64,000 bases of DNA from Telluria antibiotica (GTDB lineage Bacteria; Pseudomonadota; Gammaproteobacteria; Burkholderiales; Burkholderiaceae_D): NCBI RefSeq assembly GCF_011682055.1, contig NZ_JAAQOM010000002.1, forward strand, positions 310,001 to 374,000, read 5' to 3'. Below the pieces are notes generated by a model. The model saw only the letters and a program-made list of their open reading frames with translations, ran no database searches and was not told the origin of the DNA. Shown in pieces: positions 1-10,484 of the stretch (position 1 is its first letter; each line of letters starts with the position of its first letter). Made by a program: the position numbers and the translations under genes.

Positions 1-127
1 CGTCACGTGCGCCCTCACCTTGCTGGAACAGGAACTGCAGGACTGCATGCTGCTCACGGGGCTCGACAACCTGCACAGGATCGACGCCGGCGTCGTCACG
101 GCGCAGCCGCCGCTGGGGAGGCGTTGA
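1..127 (+). CDS. C-terminal end of a probable FMN-dependent alpha-hydroxy-acid dehydrogenase (partial)
   Basis: An open frame enters from the left edge and gives 41 residues before a TGA at 125-127. The pattern LLEQELQDCMLLTG followed by an LxxID helix resembles the last helices of the L-lactate dehydrogenase/glycolate oxidase (LldD) family, which oxidises 2-hydroxy acids with FMN. Only the tail is visible and no active-site residue lies in it, so the family call is an inference. Its stop overlaps the next gene's start (TGATG), which suggests translational coupling and one operon. Confidence 0.5.
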   Translation, partial: VTCALTLLEQELQDCMLLTGLDNLHRIDAGVVTAQPPLGRR

Positions 128-1329
128 TGCTGCCTTTCATGTTCGCGACGGGTATCGAGAGCAGTTCGCCGACGATAGGCAACGGCCGCATCCGGCGCGA
201 CCAGATGGAGGAATGCGGGCATTACCGCCAGTGGCAGGCGGACTTCGCACTCGTGGCGCAGCTGGGCATCCGCACCCTGCGCTACGGCGTCCCGCTGCAC
301 CGCACGTGGCTGGGGCCCGGCCGCTACGACTGGGAATTCGCCGACCAGGCGTTCGGCGAACTCCGGCGCCTCGGCATCGAACCCATCGCCGATCTGTGCC
401 ACTTCGGCGTTCCGGACTGGATCGGCAATTTCCAGAACCCCGACTTCGCCACGCTGTTCATCGCCTACGCCCGCGACTTCGCCACGCGCTACCCGTGGAT
501 CCGCCTGTACACGCCCGTCAACGAGATGTATGTGTGCGCGAAGTTTTCCGCGCTGTTCGGCTGGTGGAACGAGCAGGCACGCGACCACCGCTCGTACGTG
601 ACGGCGCTGAAGCACCTCGCCAAGGCGAACGTGCTCGCGATGCGCGCGATCGTCGCGCTGCGGCCGCACGCCGTGTTCGTGCAGAGCGAGTCGAGCGAAT
701 ACTTCCACGCCAGCAGTCCCGACGCCGTCGACGAGGCGGAGCGGCGCAACCAGCTGCGCTTCCTGTCGCTCGACTTCAACTACGGCCGCCCCCTCGATCC
801 CGTCCAGCGCGAGTTCGTGCTGGACGGCGGCATGACGCCGGACGAATGCCGCTTCTTCGAGGAGCATGCGCTGTGCGGCCATTGCGTCCTCGGCAGCGAC
901 TACTACGTGACGAACGAGCACCACGTCGAGCCGGAAGGCGGCTCGCACGGCGCCGGCGAGACGATCGGCTACGCGATGATCGCGCGCGAGTACGCGCAGC
1001 GCTACGGCCTCCCGATGATGCACACGGAGACGAACCGCGACCAGGGCCCGCACGGCGACGAGGCCGTGCACTGGCTGCGCCGCCAGTTCGCCGTCGTGCG
1101 CGCGCTGATGCGCTGCGGCGTGCCCGTCGTCGGCTTCACGTGGTATTCACTGGCCGACCAGGTCGACTGGCACATCGAGCTGCGCGAGGCGTGCGGCAGC
1201 GTCAATCCGCGCGGCCTGGTCGACCTGCAGCGCCACATCCGGCCGGTCGGCGTCGCGTACCGCGACCTGATCGCCGCGTGGGACGGGCGGATCGCGGCCG
1301 TCGACCCGGCGGCGCGGCCGGGCGCCTGA
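127..1329 (+). CDS. GH1-like beta-glycosidase
   Basis: About 400 residues forming a clan GH-A barrel close to glycoside hydrolase family 1. The acid/base glutamate is in the strand-4 motif TPVNEM (E about 133) and the probable nucleophile is in HTETN (E about 301). The FTWYSLADQVDW segment near residue 340 matches the family's late barrel motif. There is no signal peptide, so the enzyme is cytoplasmic. It would hydrolyse beta-glucosides or related beta-glycosides. I start it at ATG 127, which overlaps the preceding stop; the frame is open further upstream, but that stretch is low-complexity Arg/Ala-rich and shadows the neighbour. At about 400 residues it is shorter than typical beta-glucosidases (about 450), so the substrate is uncertain. 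Confidence 0.72.
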   Translation: MLPFMFATGIESSSPTIGNGRIRRDQMEECGHYRQWQADFALVAQLGIRTLRYGVPLHRTWLGPGRYDWEFADQAFGELRRLGIEPIADLCHFGVPDWIGNFQNPDFATLFIAYARDFATRYPWIRLYTPVNEMYVCAKFSALFGWWNEQARDHRSYVTALKHLAKANVLAMRAIVALRPHAVFVQSESSEYFHASSPDAVDEAERRNQLRFLSLDFNYGRPLDPVQREFVLDGGMTPDECRFFEEHALCGHCVLGSDYYVTNEHHVEPEGGSHGAGETIGYAMIAREYAQRYGLPMMHTETNRDQGPHGDEAVHWLRRQFAVVRALMRCGVPVVGFTWYSLADQVDWHIELREACGSVNPRGLVDLQRHIRPVGVAYRDLIAAWDGRIAAVDPAARPGA

Positions 1330-1402
1330 CGGCGGCGTGCCGCCCTTGACGCGCGGTGCCGCCTGGGGTCTACTTTGGCCGCCCGCATTCCGAACACAGC
1401 CC

Positions 1403-2212
1403 ATGACCCTCTCACCCGTAATTGACCTGCTCGCCCTGCTCAACCTGATCCCGCGCGGCCTGATCCTCCCGCCCGCCAGCCTGTTCGTCGTCATCGCCAT
1501 CGGCCTCGCGCTGCTGCGGCGCCGGCCCAGGACCGGGCGCATCGTCGCCGGCACGGGGCTCGCGTTGCTGGCGTTCCTGTCGACGCCGGGCGGCGCGCGC
1601 CTGCTCGTCGCGCCGCTGGAACGGATGACGGCCCCCGTGCAGGCGCCCGAACGCGCGGGCGCGCAGGCGATCGTCGTACTGGCCGCGGGCCGGCTGCGGC
1701 GCGCGCCGGAGTACGACGGCCGCGACATCCCGGACTATGTCGGCCTCGCGCGGCTGCGCTACGCGGCGCACCTGCAGCGCCAGACCGGGCTCCCCATCCT
1801 CGTCAGCGGCGGCAGCGGCACGAGCGACACCGATCCGGATGCACGCCGCACGTCCGAAGCGGACAGCATGGCGGCCGCGCTGCGCGACGACTTCGGCGTG
1901 CCGGTGAAGTGGCTGGAAGGCAGCTCGCGCGATACGGCGGAAAACGCCGCGTTCAGCGCCGCCATCCTGCGCGCGGAAGGTGTCAAGCGCATCCTGCTCG
2001 TGACGGACGCCATGCACATGCCGCGCGCCAGCGCCGTGTTCACCCGCGCCGGCTTCGACGTCGTCAGCGCCCCCACGATGTTCTTCGGCCAGCAGCCTGT
2101 GTCGATCTTCGGCTGGATCCCGAGCGCGGAAGGCATGCGGCGCTCGTGGTACGCGTCGTATGAGCTGATCGGCATCGTGTGGTACCGGCTGCGCGCCGCG
2201 GGCGGGCGCTGA
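1403..2212 (+). CDS. YdcF/SanA-family (DUF218) membrane protein
   Basis: 269 residues. Two hydrophobic segments near the N-terminus (about 25-40 and 50-65) are followed by a DUF218 domain: AIVVLAAG near residue 90, LVSGGSG near 135, the ESSRDT-like SSRDTAENA near 175, and LLVTDAMHMPRA near 195. This family contains E. coli YdcF and ElyC and acts on envelope or nucleotide-like substrates; the exact reaction is unsettled. Start at ATG 1403, the first Met before the hydrophobic segment. It converges tail-to-tail with the oxidase operon, whose last stop lies 1 nt away. Confidence 0.75.
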   Translation: MTLSPVIDLLALLNLIPRGLILPPASLFVVIAIGLALLRRRPRTGRIVAGTGLALLAFLSTPGGARLLVAPLERMTAPVQAPERAGAQAIVVLAAGRLRRAPEYDGRDIPDYVGLARLRYAAHLQRQTGLPILVSGGSGTSDTDPDARRTSEADSMAAALRDDFGVPVKWLEGSSRDTAENAAFSAAILRAEGVKRILLVTDAMHMPRASAVFTRAGFDVVSAPTMFFGQQPVSIFGWIPSAEGMRRSWYASYELIGIVWYRLRAAGGR

Positions 2213-2213
2213 C

Positions 2214-2540
2214 CTATTTGCTGCCGAACCGGGGCGTCACCGTGGTCGGTTGCTGCCACGGCGCCTTCAATTCCGTGCGCGTCGTGTAGTCGGACAGCGA
2301 CAGCCCGAACAACAGCACGAGCGTCACGGCGCCGGCGACGGCCGCGAGCCGCAGCAGCGCCGGCGCGCGCTTCAGGCGCATGAACACGATCACGACGAGC
2401 AGCGCCTTCGCCAGCGCGATCGCGAGGCTGATCGCCGTGTTCAGCCACCCGAGACGCAGCAGCGCGCTGCCGGCCGTCAGCGCCAGCAGCGCGAGCAGCG
2501 CGAGCCACGTGAGCACGAGCGGTCGGATCGGCTTGTCCAC
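2214..2540 (-). CDS. Cytochrome c oxidase subunit IV-type small membrane protein
   Basis: 108 residues with three transmembrane helices (about 8-28, 33-53 and 65-85) and a short polar tail, the layout of the prokaryotic COX4 family that assists assembly or stability of haem-copper oxidases. The start is GTG 2540 with a GGGAGG ribosome site; it begins 1 nt after the ctaE stop, so it is the last gene of the oxidase operon. It contains no cofactor ligands. Confidence 0.8.
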   Translation of the reverse strand: MDKPIRPLVLTWLALLALLALTAGSALLRLGWLNTAISLAIALAKALLVVIVFMRLKRAPALLRLAAVAGAVTLVLLFGLSLSDYTTRTELKAPWQQPTTVTPRFGSK

Positions 2541-2541
2541 G

Positions 2542-3207
2542 TCACCCTCCCGAGCGCGCCGTCAGGTACAGCAGCGGATACAGCACGATCCACACGACGT
2601 CGACGAAGTGCCAGTACAGGCCGACCAGTTCCACCGCCTCGTCGCCCGGCCCGCGCGGCGGCGCCTTCCGCAGCACGACCATCAACCACACGCAGGCGGA
2701 TACGCCGATGAACAGGTGCAGCGCATGCAGGCCCGTCGCCGCGAAGTACAGCAGGAAGAACAGTTCCATGCCGTAGAGGGCAGTCGGCGTGCGGGCGTCG
2801 GAGGGATGGAAGCCCGTGCCGGGGAACAGGTGCTCGTCGAATTCCTGGTGCCATTCATAGCCTTTGATCGCGAGGAAGACGACGCCCAGCAGCGCCGTCA
2901 GCGCGAGCAGCCGCGCCGCGCGCCGGCGTCCCTCGGTGCCGCCGCCCTGCGCCGCGTGGCCCGCGAGGGCCATGCAAAAGCTGCTCGTCAGCAGGACGGC
3001 CGTGTTGACGGTCCCCAGCAGCATGTCCGTGTGGCGGCTCGCCATCCCCGTCGCGCCCGGATGATGCATGCGCAGGTACAGATACCCCAACAGCAGCGGC
3101 CCGAAGAACAGCAGCTCGCTGGACAGAAACACCCACATGCCGAGCGAACGGGCGAAGTCCTGCTGCGCGTGGTCGCGGAACTGCGGTTCGAGGACCGGTG
3201 CGTTCAT
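2542..3207 (-). CDS. ctaE: Cytochrome c oxidase subunit III
   Basis: 221 residues with five predicted transmembrane helices, ending in the [18 protein letters not shown] signature of subunit [11 protein letters not shown] near residue 122 and HALHLFIG near 170 are also family-typical. The subunit stabilises subunit I and proton uptake in the inner membrane. The start ATG 3207 overlaps the ctaD stop (ATGA). Five rather than seven helices is usual for caa3-type enzymes. Confidence 0.92.
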   Translation of the reverse strand: MNAPVLEPQFRDHAQQDFARSLGMWVFLSSELLFFGPLLLGYLYLRMHHPGATGMASRHTDMLLGTVNTAVLLTSSFCMALAGHAAQGGGTEGRRRAARLLALTALLGVVFLAIKGYEWHQEFDEHLFPGTGFHPSDARTPTALYGMELFFLLYFAATGLHALHLFIGVSACVWLMVVLRKAPPRGPGDEAVELVGLYWHFVDVVWIVLYPLLYLTARSGG

Positions 3208-4850
3208 GGTCCCTCCGGCGTGTAGGCGTACGGCTCGCGCACGACGACGGGGGGCGTCGTGAAGTTGTGTTCGGGCGGCGGCGAGTCGGTCTGCCATTCG
3301 AGGCCCGTGGCGCGCCACGGGTTCGCCGGTGCGCGCGCGCCGTAGCGCAGCGACCACGCGAGGTAGCCCAGCGGCAGCAGGTAGCCGACCGCGAGCGTGA
3401 CGGCGCCGGCGGACGACAACACGTGCAGCAACTGGAATTCCGGCGGATAGCTGTGGTAGCGGCGCGGCATGCCCGCATAGCCCAGCAGGTATTGCGGGAA
3501 GAACGTCAGGTTGAAGCCCGCGAAGATGACGAGGGCCGCGATCTTCCCCCACGTTTCGGAGTACATGCGACCCGTGACTTTCGGCCACCAGAAATGGATG
3601 CCGCCCAGGTAGGCCATCACGGAACCGCCCACCATGATGTAGTGGAAGTGGGCGACGACGAAATAGGTGTCTGAAAGGTGCACGTCGAGCGCGAGCGCCG
3701 CGAGGAACAGCCCCGTCAGCCCGCCGATCGTGAACAGGCCGACGAAGCCCAGCGCGTACAGCATCGGCGCGGAAAAGCGGATGCTGCCCTTGTACAGCGT
3801 CGCGGTCCAGTTGAACACCTTGATGGCGGACGGGATCGCGACCAGGAACGACAGCAGCGAGAACACGAGGCCCGCGTACATCGACTGGCCGCTGACGAAC
3901 ATGTGGTGGCCCCACACGAGGAAGCCGATGACGGCGATGGCGAGGATCGCGTACGCCATGAAGCGGTAGCCGAACACGGGGCGGCGCGCGAAGCACGGGA
4001 TGATCTCGCTGGCGACGCCCATCGCCGGCAGCACCATGACGTACACGGCCGGGTGCGAATAAAACCAGAACAGGTGCTGGAACAGCAGCGGGTCGCCGCC
4101 GAGCGCCGGGTCGAAGATCCCCACCTGGAACAGGCGTTCGATCGCGACGAGCACCAGGGTCATCGCCAGCACGGGGGTCGCCAGCACGAGGATCAGCGCC
4201 GTGGCGTAGTTCGCCCACACGAACAGAGGCAACCGGAACCAGCCGAGCCCCGGCGCGCGCAAGGTGTGCACGCTGACGATGAAGTTCAGGCCCGTCAGGA
4301 TCGACGAGAACCCGAGCACGAGCACGCCGGACAGCGCGGCCACGACGTGCGAATTCGAGAACATCGACGAGAACGGCGTGTAGAACGTCCATCCCGTGTC
4401 GACCCCGCCCGCCAGCAGCGCCCACAGCACGATGGCGCCGCCCGCCATGTACAGGTACCAGCTGGCGAGGTTCAGCCGCGGGAACGCGAGGTCGCGCGCG
4501 CCGATCATCAGCGGCATCAGGAAATTCCCCAGCACGGCGGGGATCGACGGGATGAGGAACAGCCACACCATGATGATGCCGTGCGCCGTGAACAGCTTGT
4601 TGTACGTGTCGTCGCTGACGAGGTCACCCTGCGGCGTCGCCAGTTCGAGCCGGATCAGCGCCGCAGCCACGCCGCCGAGGAAGAAGAAGAACGTGATCGA
4701 GATCGCGTACAGCACGGCGATGCGCTTGTGGTCGCGCGTCGTCAGCCAGTCGACGAGCCGGTAGCCGCCGTGCAGGTAGCTCGGCTCGCGCCGCTCCGAG
4801 GGCGGCGTGCCCACGCCCTCGATGGTCGCGTCATTTTGCGCGCTCGTCAT
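3204..4850 (-). CDS. ctaD: caa3-type cytochrome c oxidase subunit I
   Basis: 548 residues, 12 transmembrane helices. The catalytic core reduces O2 to water and pumps protons. Visible ligands: TAHGIIM (low-spin haem a), SHPAVYVM (Cu-B His and the cross-linked Tyr), WGHHMFVSG (Cu-B HH pair) and [11 protein letters not shown] (both haem ligands). The frame overlaps the end of ctaC by 20 nt and its start is inside ctaC, so the two are translationally coupled. Confidence 0.96.
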   Translation of the reverse strand: MTSAQNDATIEGVGTPPSERREPSYLHGGYRLVDWLTTRDHKRIAVLYAISITFFFFLGGVAAALIRLELATPQGDLVSDDTYNKLFTAHGIIMVWLFLIPSIPAVLGNFLMPLMIGARDLAFPRLNLASWYLYMAGGAIVLWALLAGGVDTGWTFYTPFSSMFSNSHVVAALSGVLVLGFSSILTGLNFIVSVHTLRAPGLGWFRLPLFVWANYATALILVLATPVLAMTLVLVAIERLFQVGIFDPALGGDPLLFQHLFWFYSHPAVYVMVLPAMGVASEIIPCFARRPVFGYRFMAYAILAIAVIGFLVWGHHMFVSGQSMYAGLVFSLLSFLVAIPSAIKVFNWTATLYKGSIRFSAPMLYALGFVGLFTIGGLTGLFLAALALDVHLSDTYFVVAHFHYIMVGGSVMAYLGGIHFWWPKVTGRMYSETWGKIAALVIFAGFNLTFFPQYLLGYAGMPRRYHSYPPEFQLLHVLSSAGAVTLAVGYLLPLGYLAWSLRYGARAPANPWRATGLEWQTDSPPPEHNFTTPPVVVREPYAYTPEGP

Positions 4851-5775
4851 GCCCGCTCTCCCTGATGTATTCGATGATGGCGAGGATGTCTTCCTCGCCG
4901 ACCTGCCCCGCGAACGACGGCATGATGGGCGAGTAACCGGCGACGACGTCCTTCTCCGGCAGCAGGATCGAGTCGCGTATGTACGGTTCGTCCGCCGTCA
5001 GTTCGCGGCCGTCCGCGAGGTGCACGCGCCGGCCCAGCAACCCCGTCAAGTCGGGCGCATGGACGCTCGAGCCGGGATCGTGGCAGCCGCTGCAGCCGTA
5101 GCGGCGATACAGTTCGTAGCCGTGCGCCGCCATGCCCGGCTGGCGCGGCCCCGCTTCCAGCCACTGCGCGAACGCCGCGGGCGGCATGACGACGACGCGG
5201 CCCAGCATCATCGCGTGCTCCGTGCCGCAGAACTCCGCGCAGTACAAGCGGTATTCCCCGGTGCGGCTCGGCGTGAAGACGATCGATGTGTAGCGGCCCG
5301 GGACGACGTCCTGCTTGATGCGGAAGTCCGGCACGAAGAAGCTGTGGATCACGTCCTGCGACGTCATCACGAGGCGCACCGGACGGCCCAGCGGCACGTG
5401 CAGTTGTCCGATCTCGCGGCGGCCGTTCTTGTGCTGCGTTTCCCACATCCACTGCTTCGCCACGACGAACACCGGCATCGCATTCGCCGGCGCCTGGTAC
5501 AGCTTGACGTAGTCGACGGCGCCCCACGCATAGATGCCGAGGAAGAGCAGCAGCGGGATCACGGTCCACGCGATTTCGACGGGCAGGCCCTGCTTCGGCA
5601 CGTGCGTGCGGTCCGCCTTCGAGCCGGCCCGGTAACGCACGGAAAAGCCGATCATCAATGCGAGCAACACAACGGCGACGGTGCCCGTCAGCAGCAGCAG
5701 GCACAGGGCGAGGCTGTCGAGGCGCGCGGCCGACGCGGCGGCGTCCAGCGGGAGCAGGCGGAAATCCGTGTTCAC
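4831..5775 (-). CDS. ctaC: Cytochrome c oxidase subunit II with fused cytochrome c
   Basis: 314 residues. Two N-terminal transmembrane helices (about 20-43 and 65-83) precede the periplasmic cupredoxin domain, whose Cu-A site [13 protein letters not shown] shows both Cys, Glu, His and Met. A C-terminal cytochrome c domain carries CSGCH and a distal Met (IMPSF). The fusion defines a caa3 oxidase, which takes electrons directly from the neighbouring complex. I chose GTG 5775: it overlaps the sco1 stop (GTGA) and follows a GGGAGG site. There is no classical signal peptide, so the first helix probably acts as anchor. Confidence 0.93.
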   Translation of the reverse strand: MNTDFRLLPLDAAASAARLDSLALCLLLLTGTVAVVLLALMIGFSVRYRAGSKADRTHVPKQGLPVEIAWTVIPLLLFLGIYAWGAVDYVKLYQAPANAMPVFVVAKQWMWETQHKNGRREIGQLHVPLGRPVRLVMTSQDVIHSFFVPDFRIKQDVVPGRYTSIVFTPSRTGEYRLYCAEFCGTEHAMMLGRVVVMPPAAFAQWLEAGPRQPGMAAHGYELYRRYGCSGCHDPGSSVHAPDLTGLLGRRVHLADGRELTADEPYIRDSILLPEKDVVAGYSPIMPSFAGQVGEEDILAIIEYIRESGHDERAK

Positions 5776-6545
5776 GTCCGCCCTCCCCGCCGGCGCCACA
5801 GCCAGCACAGGAACAGCAGCGGCAACAGCAGCACGCCCGCGCGCACGCCGGCCAGCGCGGCGCCCGTGTGGCGGCCGGACGTGGGCGCGTAGTGCGCGCA
5901 CAGCAGCAGCACCAGTTGGCCGAACGACGGCGCCGGCGCATCGTGCCCGGCCGCCTTCACGGCGGCGCGCAGGCCGGCAGGGTCGAAGCGCACGCCGGAA
6001 AACGCGTGGGCGATGCGGCCGTCCGGCGCCAGCACGACGAAGCCGGCCGCGTGCGCGAGCTGGCCGCTCGCGGCGTCGGGCACGGCGCGGTAGCCGAGCG
6101 CCGCTTCGAGTTGCGCCAGCGTGGCCGCGTCCCCGGTCAGCAGGGTGAGGTCGGCCGCGCCGCCGGGCAGCAGCGCCGCGTACGCCCGCTTGCGCGTGGC
6201 CGCGGCCGCGGCGCCGTCGCGTGGATCGACGGACAGCCCGACCAGGCGGTAGTCGCCCGCCGCGAGGCCGGACAGCGCCAGCGCCTGAAGCACGCCCTCG
6301 AACAGGGTGCTGCACAGGTTCGGACAGGTGTAATAGCCGGGCACCAGCACGATGGGACGGTCGAACAGTGACGCCAGCTTCACTTCCCGTCCCTCGTCGT
6401 CGCGCAGTATGGCATCGAGGGGCAGCCGCGTGCCGGGAACGGGCTCGAAACGCGCGGGCGGCGGTGACGGCAGGCGCAGCGCCTGTGCGGCGGCCGGACT
6501 GCAGCCCAGCACCACCGCCAGCAGCAGGATGACGACGGCGTTCAT
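5772..6545 (-). CDS. SCO1/SenC copper chaperone
   Basis: 257 residues. A signal peptide (about 1-21, ending PAAAQA) precedes a thioredoxin-fold domain with the copper motif CPNLC (near 75) and the distant His in LAHAAGFVVL. A second hydrophobic helix near the C-terminus (LLLPLLFLCWLW) anchors the protein. It loads the Cu-A site of the adjacent subunit II. The start ATG 6545 overlaps the previous stop (ATGA). Confidence 0.88.
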   Translation of the reverse strand: MNAVVILLLAVVLGCSPAAAQALRLPSPPPARFEPVPGTRLPLDAILRDDEGREVKLASLFDRPIVLVPGYYTCPNLCSTLFEGVLQALALSGLAAGDYRLVGLSVDPRDGAAAAATRKRAYAALLPGGAADLTLLTGDAATLAQLEAALGYRAVPDAASGQLAHAAGFVVLAPDGRIAHAFSGVRFDPAGLRAAVKAAGHDAPAPSFGQLVLLLCAHYAPTSGRHTGAALAGVRAGVLLLPLLFLCWLWRRRGGRT

Positions 6546-6943
6546 CGCGCCTCCCTCGCCGGCGTGAGCACTGGCGGCGTCCGGCCCGGCGCCGCGGGCG
6601 CGACCTGGCCACGCGCGGGCTGCGCCGCGCCGCCGCGTGCGGCCAGCAACGCCATCGCGTCGTCCAGCGGGATGCGGGCGATGCCTGCCTGGCGGTCGAC
6701 CCAGCCATAACTCGCGAGCAGGCGACGCTTTTCCGCGAGGTACGCGACGCGGTCCGGCTGCGGCGCGGGCTGCAGCTGCGGCGCGTTGCCGGCGAACGCA
6801 TGCGGCGGCGTGTTCGCTGCAGGCCCGTTTTCGCGCAGCATCAGCGCCGCGGCGCCGAGCGCGCACACGATGCCGCCCAGGATGACGTACGCGCCGCGGC
6901 GCAGGCCGCGCAGGTCCAGGTCGTCCCCGTTGTAGTCAGGCAT
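6542..6943 (-). CDS. Small single-pass membrane protein of the act/cta operon
   Basis: 133 residues with one transmembrane helix (about 20-40) and a long Ala/Pro-rich periplasmic region containing the segment YLAEKRRLLASYGWVDRQ. That sequence, followed by IARIPLDDAM, is typical of small proteins encoded between alternative complex III and oxidase genes; a role in linking the complexes or in assembly is an inference. Start ATG 6943 has an AGGAGG site 6 nt upstream; it overlaps actF by 8 nt. An in-frame ATG at 6964 lacks a ribosome site. Confidence 0.75.
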   Translation of the reverse strand: MPDYNGDDLDLRGLRRGAYVILGGIVCALGAAALMLRENGPAANTPPHAFAGNAPQLQPAPQPDRVAYLAEKRRLLASYGWVDRQAGIARIPLDDAMALLAARGGAAQPARGQVAPAAPGRTPPVLTPAREAR

Positions 6944-7961
6944 GGGCGCCCTCCTTTCCGCCATGCGCCAGCGCCATCCACGCCAGCAAGCCGAATCCGG
7001 CCGCGACGAGGGGCGCGAGCCACAGCCAGTGATGCGTGACGAACGGGACGGACGGCAGCACGAGCCACCAGCAATCGAGCAGGTGCGCGGCGAGCAGCGC
7101 GCCCGCCAGCACGCCCATCAGCGCAGGCGCGGCCTTCGCATGGCGCGACAGCAGGATGCACAGGGGGCCGGCAAAGTGCCCGGCCACGAGCACCCACGCG
7201 ACGGCCTGCCAGCCGGGCGCGCCCCGCCGCAGGTACCACGCGATCTCGTGCGGCAGGTCGGCCGCCCAGATGATGAGGAACTGCACGTACGCGAGATAAG
7301 CCCACGTCAGCACGTACATCATGAGGAGGTTGCCGAGGTCCGGGAGGCGCCGGCGCGCGGCGCCGCGGTCGATCAAGAGCACGGCGAGCGCGAGGCCCGT
7401 TAACATCTGCCCCGTGCCGGCCAGCCAGCCGAACACGCTGGAATACCATTCCGGCTGCAGCGACATGATCCAGTCGACGGAAGCGAGGCCCACGGACAAC
7501 CCGTACGCGATCAGGCAGACGGCGGCACGGATGGCGGACCGGGTGCGGGCGCGCGTCTCGACGATGGCGAGCACGCTCCACAGCAGCAGGTAGCCGATGC
7601 TGCGCACGGTGAAGAATACGGGCGTGAGCCACAGGTGGCGGAACGCGGCGTCCGGCTCGCCCGGCACGCCGTGCTGCCACGGGTACAACAGCGGTGCGCC
7701 CACCAGCACGGGAAGGAACAGCAGGCAGGCGAGCGGCAGCCAGCGCGCCGCACGCAGCAGCGGGCCGCGGATCGTCTCGCCCCACGCGCCGCCCGTCAGC
7801 TGGTGCAGCCACACGTTCGCGAGGCCGCCAAGCAGCGCGCCCGCGACGAACCACCACGCGGCCAGGTAGCACGCGAGCAGCGCGCGCAGGTCGAGCCGCC
7901 AGCCCGCCAACGCGGCGGCAAGCAGCACCAGCGCGGGCAGCGCGAACGTCCGCCGCTTCAT
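6936..7961 (-). CDS. actF: Alternative complex III integral membrane subunit ActF
   Basis: 341 residues with about ten transmembrane helices and no cofactor motif. Homologous to the C-terminal half of NrfD-like subunits and shorter than ActC, as expected for ActF. It forms part of the quinol-oxidising membrane core. WIMSLQPEWYSSVFGW near the middle is a conserved ActF-type segment. The start ATG 7961 overlaps the actE stop (ATGA). Confidence 0.85.
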   Translation of the reverse strand: MKRRTFALPALVLLAAALAGWRLDLRALLACYLAAWWFVAGALLGGLANVWLHQLTGGAWGETIRGPLLRAARWLPLACLLFLPVLVGAPLLYPWQHGVPGEPDAAFRHLWLTPVFFTVRSIGYLLLWSVLAIVETRARTRSAIRAAVCLIAYGLSVGLASVDWIMSLQPEWYSSVFGWLAGTGQMLTGLALAVLLIDRGAARRRLPDLGNLLMMYVLTWAYLAYVQFLIIWAADLPHEIAWYLRRGAPGWQAVAWVLVAGHFAGPLCILLSRHAKAAPALMGVLAGALLAAHLLDCWWLVLPSVPFVTHHWLWLAPLVAAGFGLLAWMALAHGGKEGAHA

Positions 7962-8557
7962 GGCTGCCCTCCCAGGCGCGCGCGCACGTGCGGCGGCAGC
8001 GCGGCGGCGTCCGCGTGCTGGCTCAGTTGCAGCGCGCGGATGAAGGCGACGATGGCCCAGCGGTCGGCCGGTTCCACCCGGTCGCCGTACGGCACCATCA
8101 CGCCGTAGCCGTTCTTGATCACGTCGTAGATGTGGCGGTCGGGCGCGTTGCGCAGCCGGTCCTGGTGGTACGACGGCGGCGCCGGGAAGCCGCGCCGCAC
8201 GACGAGGCCGTCGCCGTCGCCGGCCGGGCTGTGGCACGGCATGCAATAGATCATGTAGCGGTCCTGGCCCCGCTTCAGCAACGTCATGTCGACCGGGTAC
8301 GGATTCGTCTGCGCCTCGTCGGCGCCCAGGTCGCGCTGCACGAGATCGACGCCCTGGCGGCCGCCGGAACTGTCGGCGAACGCGCCGCGCGCGCGCGGTT
8401 CCGTGCCCGCGACGGGCGCGCGCGCGGAGGCGCCGTCCTCAAACAATGGGCTCGGCGCATACGTCTTGTAGCGCGGCTGGTCGTACATGTCCTGCTTGGC
8501 GCGCTCGCAGCCGGCCAGCACGCACAGCGCGATCATGGCGACCACGACGCGCCTCAT
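7958..8557 (-). CDS. actE: Alternative complex III monohaem cytochrome c lipoprotein ActE
   Basis: 199 residues. The lipobox LAGC at about residue 17 makes this a lipoprotein; the globular part is a cytochrome c domain with CMPCH (near 107) and a candidate Met axial ligand in GYGVMVPYGD. It passes electrons within the complex toward the oxidase. The start ATG 8557 overlaps the actD stop (ATGA). Confidence 0.88.
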   Translation of the reverse strand: MRRVVVAMIALCVLAGCERAKQDMYDQPRYKTYAPSPLFEDGASARAPVAGTEPRARGAFADSSGGRQGVDLVQRDLGADEAQTNPYPVDMTLLKRGQDRYMIYCMPCHSPAGDGDGLVVRRGFPAPPSYHQDRLRNAPDRHIYDVIKNGYGVMVPYGDRVEPADRWAIVAFIRALQLSQHADAAALPPHVRARLGGQP

Positions 8558-9090
8558 GCCGGCACCTCGCGCAGCAGCAACGGATGCAGTTCGCCGAGCA
8601 GGTCGCGCGCGAAGCCGGGCGCGAACACGGGGTCGCGCGCGGGCAGGCACAGGAAGAAGCGGTTGCGGCTCGCCAGTTCGAATTCCTCGACCTCGAACAG
8701 GGGGTGGTACAGGCGCGGCAAGCCGTTCAGCACGAGCATCGTGACGACGGCCGCGATGGCCGCGCCGAGGATCGTGATCTCGAACGTGGCGGGGATGAAC
8801 GCGGGCCAGCTGTTCAGCGGCCGTCCGCCGATGTTGATCGGATAGTCGACGACGGCGGCATACCATTGCAGGAAATACGTGGCGGCACCGCCCACGATCC
8901 CGCCCAGCAAGGTCAGCGGCGCGATCCACCCTTTGTCCGCGCCGATGATCTCGTCCAGGCCCTCGATGGCGAACGGCGTGTACGCCTCCACGCGCGTCCA
9001 GCCCCGCGCACGCACGTGGCGCACCGCGGCGCACAAGGCCTCCGCGCTGGGGAATTCGGCCAGCAGGCCGTACAGGGGCAGCTCGTTCAT
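8554..9090 (-). CDS. actD: Alternative complex III membrane subunit ActD
   Basis: 178 residues. An N-terminal soluble part ([14 protein letters not shown], then [20 protein letters not shown]) is followed by two transmembrane helices (about 58-78 and 98-120), the standard DUF3341/ActD layout. It has no cofactor ligands and is a structural subunit. The start ATG 9090 overlaps the actC stop. Confidence 0.86.
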   Translation of the reverse strand: MNELPLYGLLAEFPSAEALCAAVRHVRARGWTRVEAYTPFAIEGLDEIIGADKGWIAPLTLLGGIVGGAATYFLQWYAAVVDYPINIGGRPLNSWPAFIPATFEITILGAAIAAVVTMLVLNGLPRLYHPLFEVEEFELASRNRFFLCLPARDPVFAPGFARDLLGELHPLLLREVPA

Positions 9091-10484
9091 GCCTCCCCCT
9101 GCGCGGATTCGCGTACGAGCTCGCGCATCTCGGCGATCGAGATCGCCGGAAGGAAGCGCACGAACAGCAGGAACAGCCACACGAACAGCGCAATGGAACC
9201 GAACAGCGTGATCCAGTCCCAGCGCGTCGGGTAGAACATGCCCCAGCTTGAGGGCAGGTAGTCGCGGTGCAGCGACGTCACGACGATGAGGAAGCGCTCC
9301 ATCCACATGCCGCAGTTGATGACGAGGCTGAGCAGGAACAGCAGCGCCACGCTGTGGCGGACGCGCCTGAACCAGAACAGCTGCGGCACGAGCACGTTAC
9401 AGGCCAGCATGGCCCAGTACACGGACGCATACGGTCCCGCGAAGCGGTTCACCGTCATGTAGCGCTCGTACACGTCGCCGCTGTAGAACGCCGTGAAGAT
9501 CTCGGCCAGGTAGCCGTACGCCACGAGCCAGCACGTGGCCAGCAGCACCTTGGCCGCGTTCGCGAGGTGGCGGCCCGTGATGAAGTCGTGCAGCCCGAAC
9601 GCGTGGCGCAGCGGGATCGCGAGCGTCAGGACCATCGCGAAGCCGGAGAACAGGGCGCCGGCGACGAAGTATGGGGGGAAGATCGTCGAGTGGTAGCCGG
9701 GCGTGTTCCCGACGGCGAAGTCGAGCGACACGATCGTGTGCACGGAAACGACGAGCGGCGTCGCCAGCCCCGCCAGCAGCAGGTACGCCCACTCGAAGCG
9801 GGCCCAGTGGCGCGCCTCGCCGCGCCAGCCCAGCGCCAGCAGGCCGTACACGACCTGGCTGGTGCGCTCGCCCCGCTGGCCCGCGCGGTCGCGCAACGTG
9901 GCGAGGTCGGGGATCAGCCCCACGTACCAGAACAGCAGCGACACCGTGAGGTACGTGGCGATGGCGAAGAAGTCCCACACGAGGGGGCTGCGCCACTGCG
10001 GCCACACGTTCATCACGTTCGGATACGGCACGAGCCAGTAGAAGAACCACGGCCGGCCCAGGTGCAGGATGGGGAACAGGCCCGCGATCGATGCCGCGAA
10101 CAGGGTCATCGCCTCGGCGAAACGGTTGATCGAAGTGCGCCATTTCTGGCGCAGCAGCAGGAGGACGGCGGAGATGAACGTGCCCGCGTGGCCGATCCCG
10201 ATCCACCACACGAAATTCCCGATGGCGAAGCCCCACGCGACGGGGATGTCCACGCCCCAGATGCCGATGCCCTTCACGAACAGCCATGTGACGGCGACGA
10301 GCAGCGCGCACACGCCGGCCGACGCGACGAGGAACGCCGTCCACCAGCGCCAGCCGAACTGGTCGGTGAGGACGATGTTCGCGATCTTGTCCGTCACGCT
10401 CGCATAGCCCCAGCCGGGGCGCAGCACGGCGCTGTCCCGAGAATGCAGGGTGTCCGAGTTCGCGCGCGTGTCGGGCGTGCTCAT
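9087..10484 (-). CDS. actC: Alternative complex III NrfD-like quinol-binding subunit ActC
   Basis: 465 residues and about ten transmembrane helices of the NrfD/PsrC family. Visible family landmarks are [20 protein letters not shown] near residue 95, [10 protein letters not shown] near 155 and HTIVSLDFA near 260. It carries the quinol site and works with the ActB iron-sulfur protein. The start ATG 10484 overlaps the actB stop (ATGA). Confidence 0.92.
   Translation of the reverse strand: MSTPDTRANSDTLHSRDSAVLRPGWGYASVTDKIANIVLTDQFGWRWWTAFLVASAGVCALLVAVTWLFVKGIGIWGVDIPVAWGFAIGNFVWWIGIGHAGTFISAVLLLLRQKWRTSINRFAEAMTLFAASIAGLFPILHLGRPWFFYWLVPYPNVMNVWPQWRSPLVWDFFAIATYLTVSLLFWYVGLIPDLATLRDRAGQRGERTSQVVYGLLALGWRGEARHWARFEWAYLLLAGLATPLVVSVHTIVSLDFAVGNTPGYHSTIFPPYFVAGALFSGFAMVLTLAIPLRHAFGLHDFITGRHLANAAKVLLATCWLVAYGYLAEIFTAFYSGDVYERYMTVNRFAGPYASVYWAMLACNVLVPQLFWFRRVRHSVALLFLLSLVINCGMWMERFLIVVTSLHRDYLPSSWGMFYPTRWDWITLFGSIALFVWLFLLFVRFLPAISIAEMRELVRESAQGEA

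Noticed and set aside
4831..6801. A single long protein combining SCO-like and subunit II sequences
   Set aside because: The upstream part is a shadow frame of the sco1 gene; GTG 5775 with GGGAGG and the GTGA overlap mark the real ctaC start.
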